Shown here piece after piece: positions 32,640 to 44,463 of a stretch of 64,000 bases of DNA. The DNA is from Thelephora terrestris (lineage: Eukaryota; Basidiomycota; Agaricomycetes; Thelephorales; Thelephoraceae), in contig WIUZ02000025.1 of NCBI GenBank assembly GCA_015956445.1, positions 62,001 through 126,000 on the forward strand. Direction: 5' to 3'. The notes under the pieces are model-generated. The model saw only the letters and a program-made list of their open reading frames with translations, was not told where the DNA came from and did not search any database. Numbering within the stretch: the stretch's first letter is position 1; each line of letters begins with the position of its first letter. A program made the translations under genes and the position numbers.

Positions 32640-33424
32640 TACAGAAGATTTATTTAATCAAGATCTCTGCCAATTGTCTGTACTGCTTCCAAGGCTGTCC
32701 TCACCAACTCCTCATTTGCCCAGTTCTGCTGCCTAATCTCGTTTGGATCTACATCAGACAGATCGTCATAATTACACAGTGGGCAATGGGGTCCAATCCG
32801 ATCCGGATTATCCCCTGTTTATGTTTTGATTAGGATAAATATTCCGTGTATTTTCTAATCTAGTATATATCTGAAAATCCAAGAATAATCCAACAAGGAT
32901 TATTGTTTGAATATTTTTCGGATTATCTAAAATATTTTGCTGTGCTAGCCAATCAGCTGGCTCCAATCACAATATTCCGACACGGAATATTTTACAAGTT
33001 TCCCAACATTTTCTTAGCAATATTACCAATAATTTTCCAGTACTAAACTAATACAGAAAATGTAAGTAATATTTATCCTAATCAGAATATAAACAAGGGA
33101 AAATCCGGATGGGATTGGACCCCATTGCCCACTGTGTTAGGAAGCTCCGTATCAGAGTTTGGTTCCGAGTCAGGAATGAACTCGGCATACGGATCAAACT
33201 TCAAATGAGGAGTGTCCCTGTGAACAACTCCAGCATTCTGGTAGAACTCTTCCTCGCAAATCTCAATGACTTCATCATTGATCGGGACCAACCGGTTCTC
33301 GTACTGGACCACCAAACGAGCAGACGGAGACTCGGCCTGCTCCGGAATCATCAACTCCTCTTCCTCAACTCGAACCTCCTCTCCTTGACACCTCCTCCGA
33401 AGATCACGGACCTCCCTGGTCAAC
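32640..33424 (-). pseudogene. W gene 1, copy B: exon 3 remnant
   Basis: Minus-strand exon 3 only, from about 33424 to 32640, interrupted by M1 between the DSEPNSDTELP motif and the following acidic segment. The remainder upstream is missing. Confidence 0.75.
32775..33136. mobile_element. MITE M1, 362 bp, long terminal inverted repeats
   Basis: Ends CACAGTGGGCAATGGGG and its complement, flanked by TTA at 32772-32774 and 33137-33139. The inverted repeats run well past 50 bp with few mismatches. It carries no ORF. The 3-bp duplication and CAC start fit a CACTA-type mobiliser, but the family is not certain. Confidence 0.85.
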
Positions 33425-34813
33425 ATGGAATTACACGCTTGATGATTCTTTACACGGCATCAAGATTCTATGTGCTGATCCTACACTGTTTGAGTGTACA
33501 GGAGCATCTGTACGTCGACGCATGCAAGTTACTTCGAACTGACAGATGAGCTTATGATAATCATTAGTGAGCCTTTGCGCTCATTGTGTGTTCGTGGAGA
33601 TGCTATGCGACCCTTGGGTGGGCTCAGCCCAGTCAACAAGGACGTTGTTGAAACTGTCATTCTCAACAAAGACCATTGGGACCTTAACCAGCAAATCATC
33701 GATATATGCAAACCACTCGTTGACATCATTGGAAATGTCGAAAGTTGTGACGCGAACCTCGCCAATTGTATGGTTGAGTTGATTGATGTGTACAGAAGTA
33801 TCGTCAAGCTCCCAGTCCAAGGAACATACAACGTCAACTTCTATAATCACGCCATCACCGTCCTGTTGAAGGGAATTCCATTCTATCAACTCTCTGTCAG
33901 GGCCACTCTTTGCCCTTCAGGTACCAGTGCTGTTGGTGAGTCGTAACTCCAACCAACAAGAAACAATGGGGCAAAGGGGGAACAACTTCCCTATATCCAC
34001 CCAAAGTCTACGTGGTCCAAAACGCGATGGACGAGCGTTCTCCGGTAGGTTGTCCAAATTCACAGCAGGAGTGCCGAGCCTCTATCAGATCAATCCCTAT
34101 CTTCTTCTGAGGGCAGAGATAAGAGCCCGAGGATGGCGCCTCAAACTGGTGCTTGATTAAGAGAGCGGCGAGGAACTCCTTTTCGTAAGCGCGTTCGCCG
34201 ATTCTTAACGCAAGGCTGAGAGAGAGAGGAGAGCGAACGTGTTCAGAGAGTTACTCGATAAGCTCTTCAGTGGCCTACAGCAAATACACCGATGCTGCAA
34301 GGAGAAGAGGACTTCCCGAGATATCAAAGATGGGGAATCCTCAGCTACTCTACTGGTACTTATATAGGAGAGTGGCCGGGACATAGATAATCCTATCTAA
34401 TAATAACTCGGAGTTAAGAAGGGCCGAGAGTAAGCTGGAACAGTAAGCGGCCCGGGATATAGAATGGGATAATAAAGGAATGACTAATGGGTCAGGGTTC
34501 ATGAGAGAATAAGAAAAGGGGTCATGACGTCGTGTGGGAAAGGAATGACAAAGAACAATATCACATGTGAAGACCGACCAATAAGAGGACGACACGTCAG
34601 CTCGTCCGATCGGGACAACAAAAGACCGAGTGGGGCCTGAATGGCCGAAGCGAATGTATGGGGAGTCTGGGCTGGTGAAACGATGGACCGATCCAATGGC
34701 GAATAGGGCACGAACACTTTTGATGATCGGATAAAGCGTAGCGCGAACCGGCCGTTGGACCCATCAAGCTCCCTTCTTCTCAAACCAACAACCCCACCAA
34801 CCAACTACCCATC

Positions 34814-37090
34814 ATGCCCATGATCTCCGATTGTGTCTTCCGTGCGGAGAACAGTACTGCCACCATCGAGTCCGCGGATCCGCGCTCCGTGCAGAACAAG
34901 GGATACTTCCTGCCGAACGCCAACGTGGCGTACCCTAGTTATCGCGAGGTGCGACGGCATGTGTCGCCGTTTGCTGGCAACAACTGACGTCGCTTGTAGA
35001 TCTTCGCAGTTGCTGACAAGGTGGATGCCCGACAACTGGAGGCAACGATCGCGAAGCCTCCCAACTACCTAACCATGGACGACGAGCTGTGGTATCACAA
35101 CTTGATCGACCACAAGCTACAGGAGTCGATGCGAGGGGTAACATTCAACATCGAGTTGCGCATGCCGTATGAGACTCCGGTGGCTTCGTCGTTGTGGGGA
35201 CTTCTGCGAATGGGGATCTACGATCTGGGGAACGGAGAAGGAAGATGGCCTGGAGCGACTCGCTCCCAACACTACACAGCCGCCGTTGGTCACCGCCTTT
35301 GGTTCTTATTGAGGACAGAACAGAAAGCGGTGAGTCGGTCTGTGCATCCCGCTTGTGGGATAACACTGATGGACTTGTATAATGAACGGCTGAAGCGCGA
35401 GGTGAAGGAGGCGAAGGACGACGCCCGTAGGATGTATTCAGAGGCGTCGGACATGAAGAAGACGCTCTTGCTGATGAACGATACGCTCCGCGTGACGTTT
35501 GAGAGCGAGATGCTGGCGATGCGCGAGGAACACAATCGGTTGGTCGAGTCCTTGAAGAAACGGGACGACACCATCCAACGGGACCTGATCGAGGTCGACC
35601 GACGGCTCAACCGCCATAGAAGGGCTCTGAATGAGCTCGACACCAAGGTCGGTGCGACTTCTCCTGGTCTTCGTCCAAGAGAGCTCACGCCTCTTCTAGG
35701 TTGACACGTTGGACGACACCTTGCCGTTGTTGGGTGCTCGGGTTGAGTCCATGAGCGAGCGATTGTGTCACTGCCGTACGCGTTCGGTAGCTGCGGTTTG
35801 CGACGAGTCCGAGGACGAGTCGATACTGGATCGGATGGCTTCCCCAATAGGTGGGATGTCGGTTGACATATTTGGCTTGTCCACTGACATCCCTTTTAGC
35901 TTCCGATGGGTCGTATCGTACACCGGCGCACACCGATGGCGGGGAAGAGGTCGTCCGCGAGACGTCCGAGGAGACGGCCGTGAATCCGGTTAGCAGTTCT
36001 CCCAAGTTGGAATACACGGGGGAGAATGAGGTGGCTGTTCTGATTCCGCCTCCGTCGATCTCGCCGGTGCGTGGGCAACGTTCTATCCGTGCTCGTCGTT
36101 GGGTTCCTTATCGTGGGGCACTTCGTCCAGCGCACCGCATGCGTCCCAGTAATCCCAACGCTGTCCGCCAGGGTGGAGACATCGAGTCCACCGTCCTATT
36201 CCGATGCGACGATGCTACAGTGTCGCGTGGATCGCGGAACTGATTCCGGTGGAGTCCGTCGACGTGAACGGCTTAACCGACCTTACGCTCTTGTCGGTCC
36301 AGCGTGCAGCGGAGGCCGTTCGCCTGGTGGCTCAACTGACCGAGAGAGTGGAGGGCTGGTCAGTCCAGAGGACTCGGGATCAGACTACGGTCGATTTAGC
36401 GAGGAACCGCCTGCGCGCCGAGGTTCAGCTGGCCGTAGCTCACACTGGGGGCAAGGGCCCAAATACCCACCGGGCACATTGTGATTACATTGTGGTCACA
36501 GTCAAAAAGTGACTCCAATGTGCCCAGTGGGTACATTGTGAACACATTTTGAATGTACTCCATCATGTGAATCAAATTTTGCCATCACCAAACATGTAGA
36601 TTGCATTCAAAACTTGCTCTAAAAAGTGTTTTGAATGCGATCGACGATCACATTCACAATGTATTCAACATGTGGAGGAATTGGTGGGGTACATTGTGAA
36701 CACATTTTGAATGTCGTTGATTTTACAATGTGAATCGAATGTATTCAAAATATGCCTAGGACATGCGTTTTGGTGCATTATGGTCACATGACTGGGTACA
36801 TTGTAAATGCGATCAGTATTTGCCCAGCAGTAATATTAAATTCACATTTTTGGGCACATTCTGAATGTACCTGATTTTTACCCACCAGGCACATTGGGAT
36901 CACTTGTTGACTGTAACCACAATGTAATCACAATGTACCTGGTGGGTATTTGGGCCCTTGCCCCCAGTGTCATCGTCTGGAGGAAGCTCGGGTCGTCGAG
37001 ATGGTCGACGAGGAAGCCGTCGAGAGTGCCTCGGAGGGGACGGAGGAGGAGATTGCCAGTGCTGAGGAGTACTGGCAGACCAGGTCTTGA
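34814..37090 (+). pseudogene. X gene 2-like coiled-coil protein gene (diverged), interrupted by Z2
   Basis: The start MPMISDCVFRAEN (exon 34814-34948) is followed by an exon at 35000-35647 with TMDDELWYHNLIDHKLQESM, which corresponds to LTWDDELWVRTIIAEK in X1, then a coiled coil. A third exon from 35700 has ERLCHC (compare CNC in X1). A probable intron follows (about 35862-35909), then a proline-rich and arginine-rich region. The reading between about 36200 and 36250 is unresolved (shift or intron). Z2 interrupts an acidic C-terminal helix that resumes at 36973 and stops at 37088-37090. Except for Z2 the gene may be close to intact. Confidence 0.6.
36443..36969. mobile_element. Z element Z2, 527 bp
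   Basis: Ends CACTGGGGGCAAGG and CCTTGCCCCCAGTG, flanked by TCA at 36440-36442 and 36970-36972. Removal joins the X3 gene frame (V-A-H-R-L-E-E). The two halves are largely inverted copies. CACT ends with a 3-bp duplication are the CACTA signature; there is no transposase inside. Confidence 0.88.
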
Positions 37091-38354
37091 CGACTAGGGT
37101 TTGTACGCCTTAGTCCTCATCCATAGAGTCCGGGTGGATTCAACTCCGTCGGTTTGGTAGTCTTGTGTCTGCGCGCGCGTGTGTAATATCATCAGTGTCC
37201 TTGTCTGTGTTCCTCGATGACGTGTGAGTCGTGATAAGGGAAATGATAAGATAAGAAAGGGGTATAGGTAAGGAAAGTGGGCGAAAGTTGGGTGTAAAAA
37301 ATGGTTCAAAAAGGGAATAAAATTCAGCACACTGACACTCTCCACTCCATTGGTTCGTCCTCTTCTTGCACCCACTTTGCCGCCAACTAGCTATCTCATC
37401 AGCCACTCACTCGCAAAAGGTCAAAGATGTGATGCGGATCGGCCTAGACCTTGCAAGCCGATTCGGGTGGAAGGAAGACACCGCTCGTTTGCTGATAAGG
37501 GACATCAACACCTATGCTAATGGAAGTAGTCCCTTTGAGGGAGGGACTGCCAACGGATTAGATTGGTGGAACAAGTTGCCAGTCAAGGCATCAGACTATC
37601 CCCTCAAGTTGATGGGGATGCGGATTCTGAGTATTGTCCCTCATGCCGGTGAGGTTGAACGCCTCTTCTCAAACTTGGGACATATTCAAGGTGTTCGCCG
37701 CTGCGGCCTCTCAGTTTCACACATGCAGACCCTTGGAAGCCTTCGAAACTACTACCAGGGAGTTGTCGACAACAAAAAGAAGGACTCGGGCCAGCCTACC
37801 CGACGAAAACACGCTCATATGCACACTCGCAAAGGCGGGGGTGTTGATTCTCAGAAGGTGGCAGACCTCACACGGAATTGGACTTTTCAGTCACCCCTTA
37901 CACCTGGGAACGAGAGCGTTGATGAAGACACCGAAATGATGGGCCTCGAGGATACTACGGTCGAGGAACTCGAAGCTGAGTTCGATCGCCTACAGGCATC
38001 CGACAAACGTTCAGAACAGCATGTTGTGCCACCTCCCCAAACAAGTTCCACTGTCCAGCTTCATGAGGTGTACAATCTTGAAGAGATTGCCACAATCCGG
38101 AAGGGGATCACCCCACAATCTGTGAGGGAGGAACCAACAATTCATGATCGGGCTGAACAACCCGGGTCCTGGGACCCCGCCAATATTCTATGAGCGTACC
38201 ACATATTCTAGTAGATAAAATACATAGATTGGTGGTGATTAGTAGGAAATATGGACAATTTTTTCATTTGCCGGTCTGCCACCCCCTGCCAACCTGGCAG
38301 AATGTGCCCGGAACTGCCACTTGCCTGGCAGGTCCTTTTTGAGCAACTGCCCCC

Positions 38355-39671
38355 AACCCTATCACCATCCAACTCAACTGGACACGGGTAAGGGTAAGCC
38401 AAGGGTGCCATGTGATGATCATTGCGGCATCGGGAGCGTTTGCAACGCTGACCCTTTACAACCGGACGTACCTCATCAGCCCTCGGAGCATCCTCGGCAC
38501 AATCCACGACCATCTCCTCGATCGGCACCAACTGACTGATCGGCTGCATCGGGCAGCGCCCACAGTTCTCCTTGTCGGAATCAGCCAGAGTGGAAGCCGG
38601 AGCAGGAGTGGGGATGGGAGCCTTGTTCTCTACCGGAGGCGTGGCGTAGGACAACAGATTGGGAGACAGGAGTACCACCTCATCGGCATACTCCAACTCG
38701 AAGGGAACATCGGCCAAACCCTGGCCCACCAATCATGGTGACTTGTCACAGCAACAGATCTTGTCCTGCAAGGACTTGATCTGTGCAGTCAGGACAGCGA
38801 CCTTGTCCTCAAGTTTGACAACCTAGAAAGTGTCAGCCTTCCTCATTTCGTCTTTGAGATGAGGAAAGCCACCTTATTGCTTTCATCCCCGATCTTCTTT
38901 GAGTGCCTATCCAGGCAATCGTCCCTCCTGTCCAAGGCACTCTGCAGGTTGTCGTCCCCAATGCCCAAGCCAGCAACCAAATCTTGATGGTTAGCTACCA
39001 TCGCCTCCAATGCTTTGTTCATCTTCCTCTGGAACTCGGCCATGGTCTCCTTCATCAAGAGACCTTCAGCGGACATACAAAGGACATCGGCCTTCGCCTC
39101 CTTCACCTCGCACTCCAACCGTTCAACCTAGGCAGTTTGGTTAACGAGTGTCATACTTGTATATCCAAACGGAAAACCTACCCGGCTTTCCCCCTCTCGA
39201 ACGAGCGACCACAATAGTGTAGTGGCAGCGGTAGAATGGCGAACGGCCTGAGGAACCGTTGCTCCATGCTCCAACAGGTCCTGATTGTAGATCCCTCGCA
39301 CGAGGGTGTACCAGAGCTCCTTTTTGATCAGATGCTCCAGTTCCCCGAACCTACCCCTCATTTGATGGATCGTCTTCTCGGCGATCATGGACCGGACCCA
39401 GAGCTTGTCGTCCCAGGTCAACCCCATCAGATGTGGGATCATCTCCCTGAGACATTCTGCGTCCACCTGCTGGACGACCTTCAAGATCTAGGGAAGGAGT
39501 TATAACAATCACAAAAGAAGTTATAGCTCCACCCCATACCTCTTCATCAGAGCGGTATGGAACTCCCGCCGCACAAGCATAGGTCTTACGGGCGGCGGCA
39601 CGGCAGTCGATATGGGAGATGGTGGAGATCCCATGGGCGACTTTGTAGGTATAGTTGTTGGGGAAGGACAT
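38355..39671 (-). pseudogene. X gene 2, copy in X2: nonsense and 3' truncation
   Basis: MSFPNNYTYKVAHGIS at 39671, exon 2 with LMGLTWDDKLWVRSMIAEK, coiled-coil exon 3 and exon 4 with DKENCGRC. A TGA at 38735-38733 in exon 4 replaces a coding position before LVGQG. The homologous part ends near 38355, so the C-terminal quarter is lost. Confidence 0.75.
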
Positions 39672-40645
39672 GTTGGTAAAAGGATGGGGAAGTTGCTGGT
39701 GTTGCTGATCAAGGATGGCTCCAAGAAGACATCCTTATTATAGCCTAGATCAGTGATCCTTCACGTGACCTACCTCGACGCACCTCATTGGTCCGGGTCA
39801 CATCAACTTCCGCCACTGTACCATCATCGTTGGCTTACTACATCAAGCTGACACCTCAGCCCGCGGGACGGCCTTGGAAGAACTTCGTTCCGGAACACCT
39901 AGAACACGTGCGCACTAAAAATAGGTCTCATGACCCTGACGACCCTTTATGACCCTGATGACTCATTCATGACATCACGATAACAACCAACCCTGGACCC
40001 TGATCACACACGTGGACAGTCACATCACAGTCTCCTAACTGGAGGAAGGAATCGCCACTGTTCAGAAGGAGTGCCTTAGACTCCTTTTGGTTAGCCAAGC
40101 GAATGTGGAGTAGCTGTTAGCGTGAAACGCTGGCGAAGCTGTAATCCCTCATGTCCCATGAGTCTAGGCCCGACCTCCTCATGTTCAGACATACGTTGAG
40201 GTTGCCACTAGTCTGTGATGCTGTTACTGCCTACAGACAACAAGGGATGTTATATGGCTCCACTTGCGAATCCGCTTGAATCTCTGAAGTAAAGCGAGGT
40301 TGCCACCTGACCCTTGGCTGTGATCCCCAGGTACGAACTTTCATGACCCCATGCCCCTTTTTCTTTTAGGACTAGTGTTATCCTTACCCCTATGTTTCAT
40401 GTGGACTATTGTTATCTTTTATGCATTCCTTCACACGCTAGTAAGGCCCCTTTGTCCTTTATTCTCCCACGCATCATATTTGTTCACTTCCCTTACTTAG
40501 TGTTCTCACACTCCTTATCTCCCTTTGTTCTATCTTGATAAGGGTATAGTAGGGTTACTGATGTCATGGCCACTCCTTTAGTATAAGTAGCAACTGTGGC
40601 TGTATCGTAGTACCTTAGTTTTGTTACCTCAGGAAATCCTCTGCC
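38355..40645 (+). mobile_element. X element copy 2, both ends incomplete
   Basis: Similarity to X1 begins around 38355 inside gene 2 exon 4, so the first part (TGTCAGGAAC end) is missing. It runs through the sense TATA region (about 40580) and stops at CCTCTGCC (40645), where the reversed X4 begins. The X1 counterpart continues with CTTCTCAGCCCAG. Confidence 0.75.
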
Positions 40646-41219
40646 TGTCAGGGCCACTCTACCCCAACAACTACCAGTGCACTGAGCCGACTCTGCAGAG
40701 TACTCACTAGTCCAACTAGCTGTGAGAGAAAGATCACTTCTCTATTCTTCCGGTTGTGACGATTTCGCCGTTTACCCCCTTCCATTTCCTTTATTTAACG
40801 CCTCATCACCACTAAGTCAGTTGGTGCCCTGCCCTAAACACGGCGGTAAACTGTTTATTATGCAGTATGCCCTATGCTCAACGATTCAAAGTCCAATACG
40901 TGGAACGTGCTACTAGTGAAGATACCCCAGAAGACCCAAGGTATAATACATGAATATGTACCGGCGGATCTTCATACAAAGATCCCCCCTACCTGGCCCT
41001 CCGTTGCCCCTGGACGACTAGTAGAGATTCAGGCTACCGACAACAAGGGATGTATTAATAAGCGTCGCACGCTGACCTCTCGCAGAAGTCAACCGGCTTA
41101 TTAATCTGACCCTTGGATTGGACTTATGAAAACCATTATGCTTTACAACTCATGGATCACACACAATAAACAAAATAAAAGATTAATTCCTTGGAAGCCA
41201 AATAGTACAAAAGAGTTAT

Positions 41220-42429
41220 TTAATCAATATCTCTGCGAATCATTTGTACTACTTCCAAGGCCGATCTCACCAACTCCTCATTCAACCAGTTCTGCTCCTG
41301 GATCTCGTTTGGGTCCACGTCCGACAAGTCATCGTAATCTGGAAGCTCCGTATCAGAGTTTGGTTCACTATCGGGAACAAACTCAGCGTACGGGTCATAC
41401 CCCAGAGCAGGCCATTGACGACGACTACCCCAAGGAGTAGACACGAATTCAAGACGAGGAGTGTCCCTACGGACGACTCCTACGTTCTGATAGAATTCGT
41501 TGCTCCCAATCTCAATGACCTCATCATCAACAGGAACCAACCTGTTCTTGTGACGGACCAACAAACGAGCGGGCGGCAACTCAGCCCGGTTAGGGATTAT
41601 CGGTGACCCGGCCCAATGCGGAACCTCCAACTCTTCTTCCTCAACTCGGACTTCTGGCTCGTTGCACCTCCTCTGAAGATCCCGGACTTCTCCGGTCAAT
41701 TCGGAGACACAACGAGTAAGGCGAACCTAAAAACGAATAGGGTTAGAAGACATCAAAAAACCTTCAACCCCTACCCGTTACCTTATCGTCCTCCAACTCT
41801 CCGGTCTTAGTAACCAGAGCCCGAACCAAGTCCTTGAGAGTGGTCAACTCTCCCTTCACCAAATCGATATTGGCACCCTGCCGAACGATGCTATCTTCCT
41901 GTCCATGAATAACGCCTTGCATATCCTCCTTCCAATTCTCCAAAGCTTCTATCTCCTCACGACGACCATCAATGCGTTCGTTGACATGAGCCACTTCATC
42001 CATTAACATGGACCCAACGTTCCCCGTATGGAGAACGCTGGCCTCCAACACGGAGTTGAAGGTCTCATTGGCCTCAGTCACGAACTCGACACCCCTATTG
42101 AGGAGCTCGTTCGCATATGGGTTGGTCTTGATACGCGCCAACTTGCGCCAAGACACCCTACGAGCGGCTTGGAGAAAGTCCCTGAAACCTAAAAGGAGTT
42201 AGCTTGACTTCCTAAATCGGAATGCGCAAGCAGGGCCCCCACCTAAGTCAGAGAACCCTTCCTTAGGGTCGGCGGTGGCGGTGCGGTTCATAATGGCTCC
42301 CAAAGTAGGATAAGGATGAGACGGATCACGACGGGCATGGGAGAAACGATCGATGTTGAAGTTGTTCTCCTGAACAGGAGAATAAGAAGAAGAGCGACAA
42401 GTGGGAACACGAGTTTGAGCACGAGGCAT
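41220..42429 (-). CDS. W gene 1: three-exon coiled-coil protein, 366 aa, function unknown (intact copy)
   Basis: Exons are 42429-42243, 42188-41782 and 41726-41220; introns of 54 and 55 nt have GT..AG ends. The frame closes at 367 codons with stop. The N-terminus (MPRAQTRVPTCRSSSYSPV) has a short NFNIDRFSHARRDPSHPYPTLG block. Exon 2 has RRVSWRKLARI then a long heptad-rich coiled coil (NERIDGRREEIEALENWK, TTLKDLVRALVTKTGELED). Exon 3 has RDTPRLEF, an acidic DSEPNSDTELPDYDDLSDVD stretch and a helical end. I recognise no family and no catalytic motif. The overall plan (short N-terminus, coiled coil, acidic tail) is like X gene 2 but the sequences do not align by eye. It could be a structural or Gag-like protein; that is a guess. 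Confidence 0.72.
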
Positions 42430-42491
42430 GTTGGCTGTGTGTGTAACAAAGGGAGGGTTGTTGAGAGACCCAGTCATCCAACCCCCTTTGG

Positions 42492-42499
42492 TTATATAC
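42492..42499 (-). promoter_or_regulatory. TATA box of W gene 1
   Basis: GGTATATAAC on the minus strand about 65 bp upstream of the gene 1 ATG, conserved in W-D (about 56630-56640). It is distinct from the outward-facing sense TATA, so W looks bidirectional. Confidence 0.55.
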
Positions 42500-42862
42500 C
42501 AAATGCCACGCCCCTTCCACGACTCAGGAGTTGAGTCATGATTTCTATTGTTTACTGTGCATGACCCACATGACATCATATGCCCCTATTTCTTAGTCAT
42601 ATGCTCCCCTTTTGCCATTGGCTGTTAGTCAGTCATACCCACATTCCTTCCGAACATTCCCAGGCTACGTCATGCTTTGTAACTGCTTTGTAATGCTCTC
42701 AAATTGCTATTGGCCGCCACACTTTCGTTTATCAGCTGATAATTTGTAGCATTAGTCACCACGTAACGCACAGACCATGCAGTGCTGTGCACGGACCATG
42801 TTTGTCTGTGTTTGTATCATTAGTGTAGTTACATTTTACTGTCATGTCACAAATCTAAGTAG

Positions 42863-42870
42863 TATATATA
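42863..42870 (+). promoter_or_regulatory. Sense TATA box of W-C
   Basis: AGTATATATACTCAG, identical in W-D (about 57001-57015), followed by a shared leader rich in CT. The position near the 3' end and outward direction match an LTR promoter. Confidence 0.55.
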
Positions 42871-44463
42871 CTCAGAGTAGTTTAGCCTGTACTCCTTAGA
42901 TTTGTTATCATCAGACTCTCCGTGACCTCTACTGCTGTGTGCTTAGAGCAAGAGTGCCTGAAGACCCTTGTCTCCTTCCTTCTCCTTCTCTCCAATCTAG
43001 TCTGTGAAGATATTTCCGATATCCCTGGATTTGCAACAGGGCTATAACTGTGTGTTTGACCCCTTGAGTGCGATAGGTTTGGATAGCAAGAGTGCTATTG
43101 AACTGTAGAGGTCGCGTCGGCCTGACACCGGTAGGTTGTCCAAGGTCACTACAAGTCAGGTCGAAATCCTAAAGAGAAACCCAACCTAAACCGCACTTCG
43201 TTCGGTTTAACAAGCAAGGGTTGATCCCTACGACAGGATTGATGACTCCACCAGGTGATCAACTGGACGCTTGAGGTATTCTATATGATGAACACTGGGG
43301 TTCTATAGTTACAAGGCGCAGTTCGACGCGCAGAGCGGGAGGGAGAGCAGATGGGGGATGCCTTGTGTTCAAACAAGAAACTCTGACTTGTCCTTAACTG
43401 CAACTGGGCTGAGAAGGGCAGAGGATTTCCTGAGGTAACAAAACTAAGGTACTACAATACAGCCACAGTTGCTACTTATACTAAAGGAGTGGCCATGACG
43501 TCAATACCCTAATATACCCTTATCGAGTCCAGAACAAAGGGAGATAAGGAGTGTGAGAACGCTAAGTAAGGGAAGTGAACAAAGAATGACGTGTGGGAGA
43601 ATAAAGGACAAAGGGCCTTACTAGCGTGTGAAGGATTGCATAAAGATAACAAATGTCCGCATGAAACATAGGGGTAAAGATAACACTAGTCCTAAAAGAA
43701 AAAGGGGCATGGGGTCATGAAAGTTCGTACCTGGGGATCACACCCAAGGGTCAGGTGGAAACCTCTCATTGCTTCGTGCAATTTTCGAGCGGCTCCGAGA
43801 TAAGAGACCATACAGCATCCCTTGTTGTCTGTAGGCGGTAACAGCATCACGGAATAGTGGCAACCTCAACGTACGTCCGAACATGAGGAGGTCGGGCCTA
43901 GACTCATGGGACATGAGGGATTACAGATTTGCCGGCGTTTCACGCTAACGGCTACTCCACATTCGCTGGGCTAAACAAAAGGAGTCTGAGGCACTTCTTC
44001 TGAATAATGGTGATTCCTTCCTCCGGTTTAGGAGACTGTGATGTGACTGTCCACGTGTGTGATCAGGGTCCAGGGTTGATCGTAATCGTAAAGTCATGAG
44101 GGGTCGTAAAAGGGGTTCGTGATGTCATAAAGGGGTCATCAGGGTCTTGAGACCTATTTTTAGTGCGCGCGCGTTCTAGGCGTTCCGGAACGAAGTTCTT
44201 CCAAGGCCGTCCCGCGGGCCGAGGTGTCAGCTTGATGTAGTAAGCCAACGATGATGGTACAGGGGCGGAAGTTGATGTGACCCGGACCAATGAGGTTCGT
44301 CGAGGTAGGTCACGTGAAGGATCACCGATCTAGGCTATAAGAAGGACGTCTTCTTGGAGCCATCCTTGATCAGCAACACCAGCAACTTCCCCATCATCTT
44401 ACCAAAACTTGTTCTTCCCCAACAACCATACGTACAAAGTCGCCAACAGCATCTCTACTATCT

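Larger units (their letters stand above)
31164..33424 (+). mobile_element. W element copy B, with Y2 and a MITE inside, 3' part lost
   Basis: Starts TGTGATGATTTTGCCG nine bases after FB1. Y2 (31506-32530) and MITE M1 (32775-33136) interrupt it. The copy ends inside gene 1 exon 3 at about 33424, where a hAT transposase fragment begins. Confidence 0.8.
33895..37337 (-). mobile_element. X element copy 3 (diverged subfamily), with CTCTC duplication
   Basis: On the plus strand it starts TGTCAGGGCCACTC, the complement of the X1 right end, and ends ACTGACA. It is flanked by CTCTC at 33890-33894 and 37338-37342. It contains Z2 (527 bp), so the element proper is about 2.9 kb. The antisense-gene layout is the same as in X1, but similarity to X1 is limited to the end and to parts of gene 2. 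Confidence 0.85.
33425..38193 (+). pseudogene. hAT transposase, truncated at its 5' side and split by X3
   Basis: The first part (33425-33894) contains NQQIIDICKPLVDIIGNVE and NLANCMVELIDVYRSI. The second (37343-38193) contains LHWFVLFLHPLCRQLAIS, LDWWNKLPVKASDYPLK and LSIVPHAGEVERLFSNLGHIQGVRRC, the hAT C-terminal dimerisation block, then RRKHAHMHTR. Joining across X3 with one CTCTC copy restores S-P-L-H-W-F. A +1 shift near 33863 and stop codons near the 5' end show decay, while the 275-codon 3' part is clean. The N-terminal zinc finger and most of the catalytic region are missing. Bases 38194-38354 after the stop hold nothing recognised. Confidence 0.85.
40755..43127 (+). mobile_element. 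W element copy C, complete, with CCGGT duplication
   Basis: Begins TGTGACGATTTCGCC and ends GTCGGCCTGACA, 2373 bp, flanked by CCGGT at 40750-40754 and 43128-43132. The empty site is visible in X1 (about 26630, reversed). It has a sense TATA (42863-42870) followed by about 260 bp to the 3' end, as in an LTR, and gene 1 on the opposite strand. No direct repeats at its two ends and no pol genes. Confidence 0.92.
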
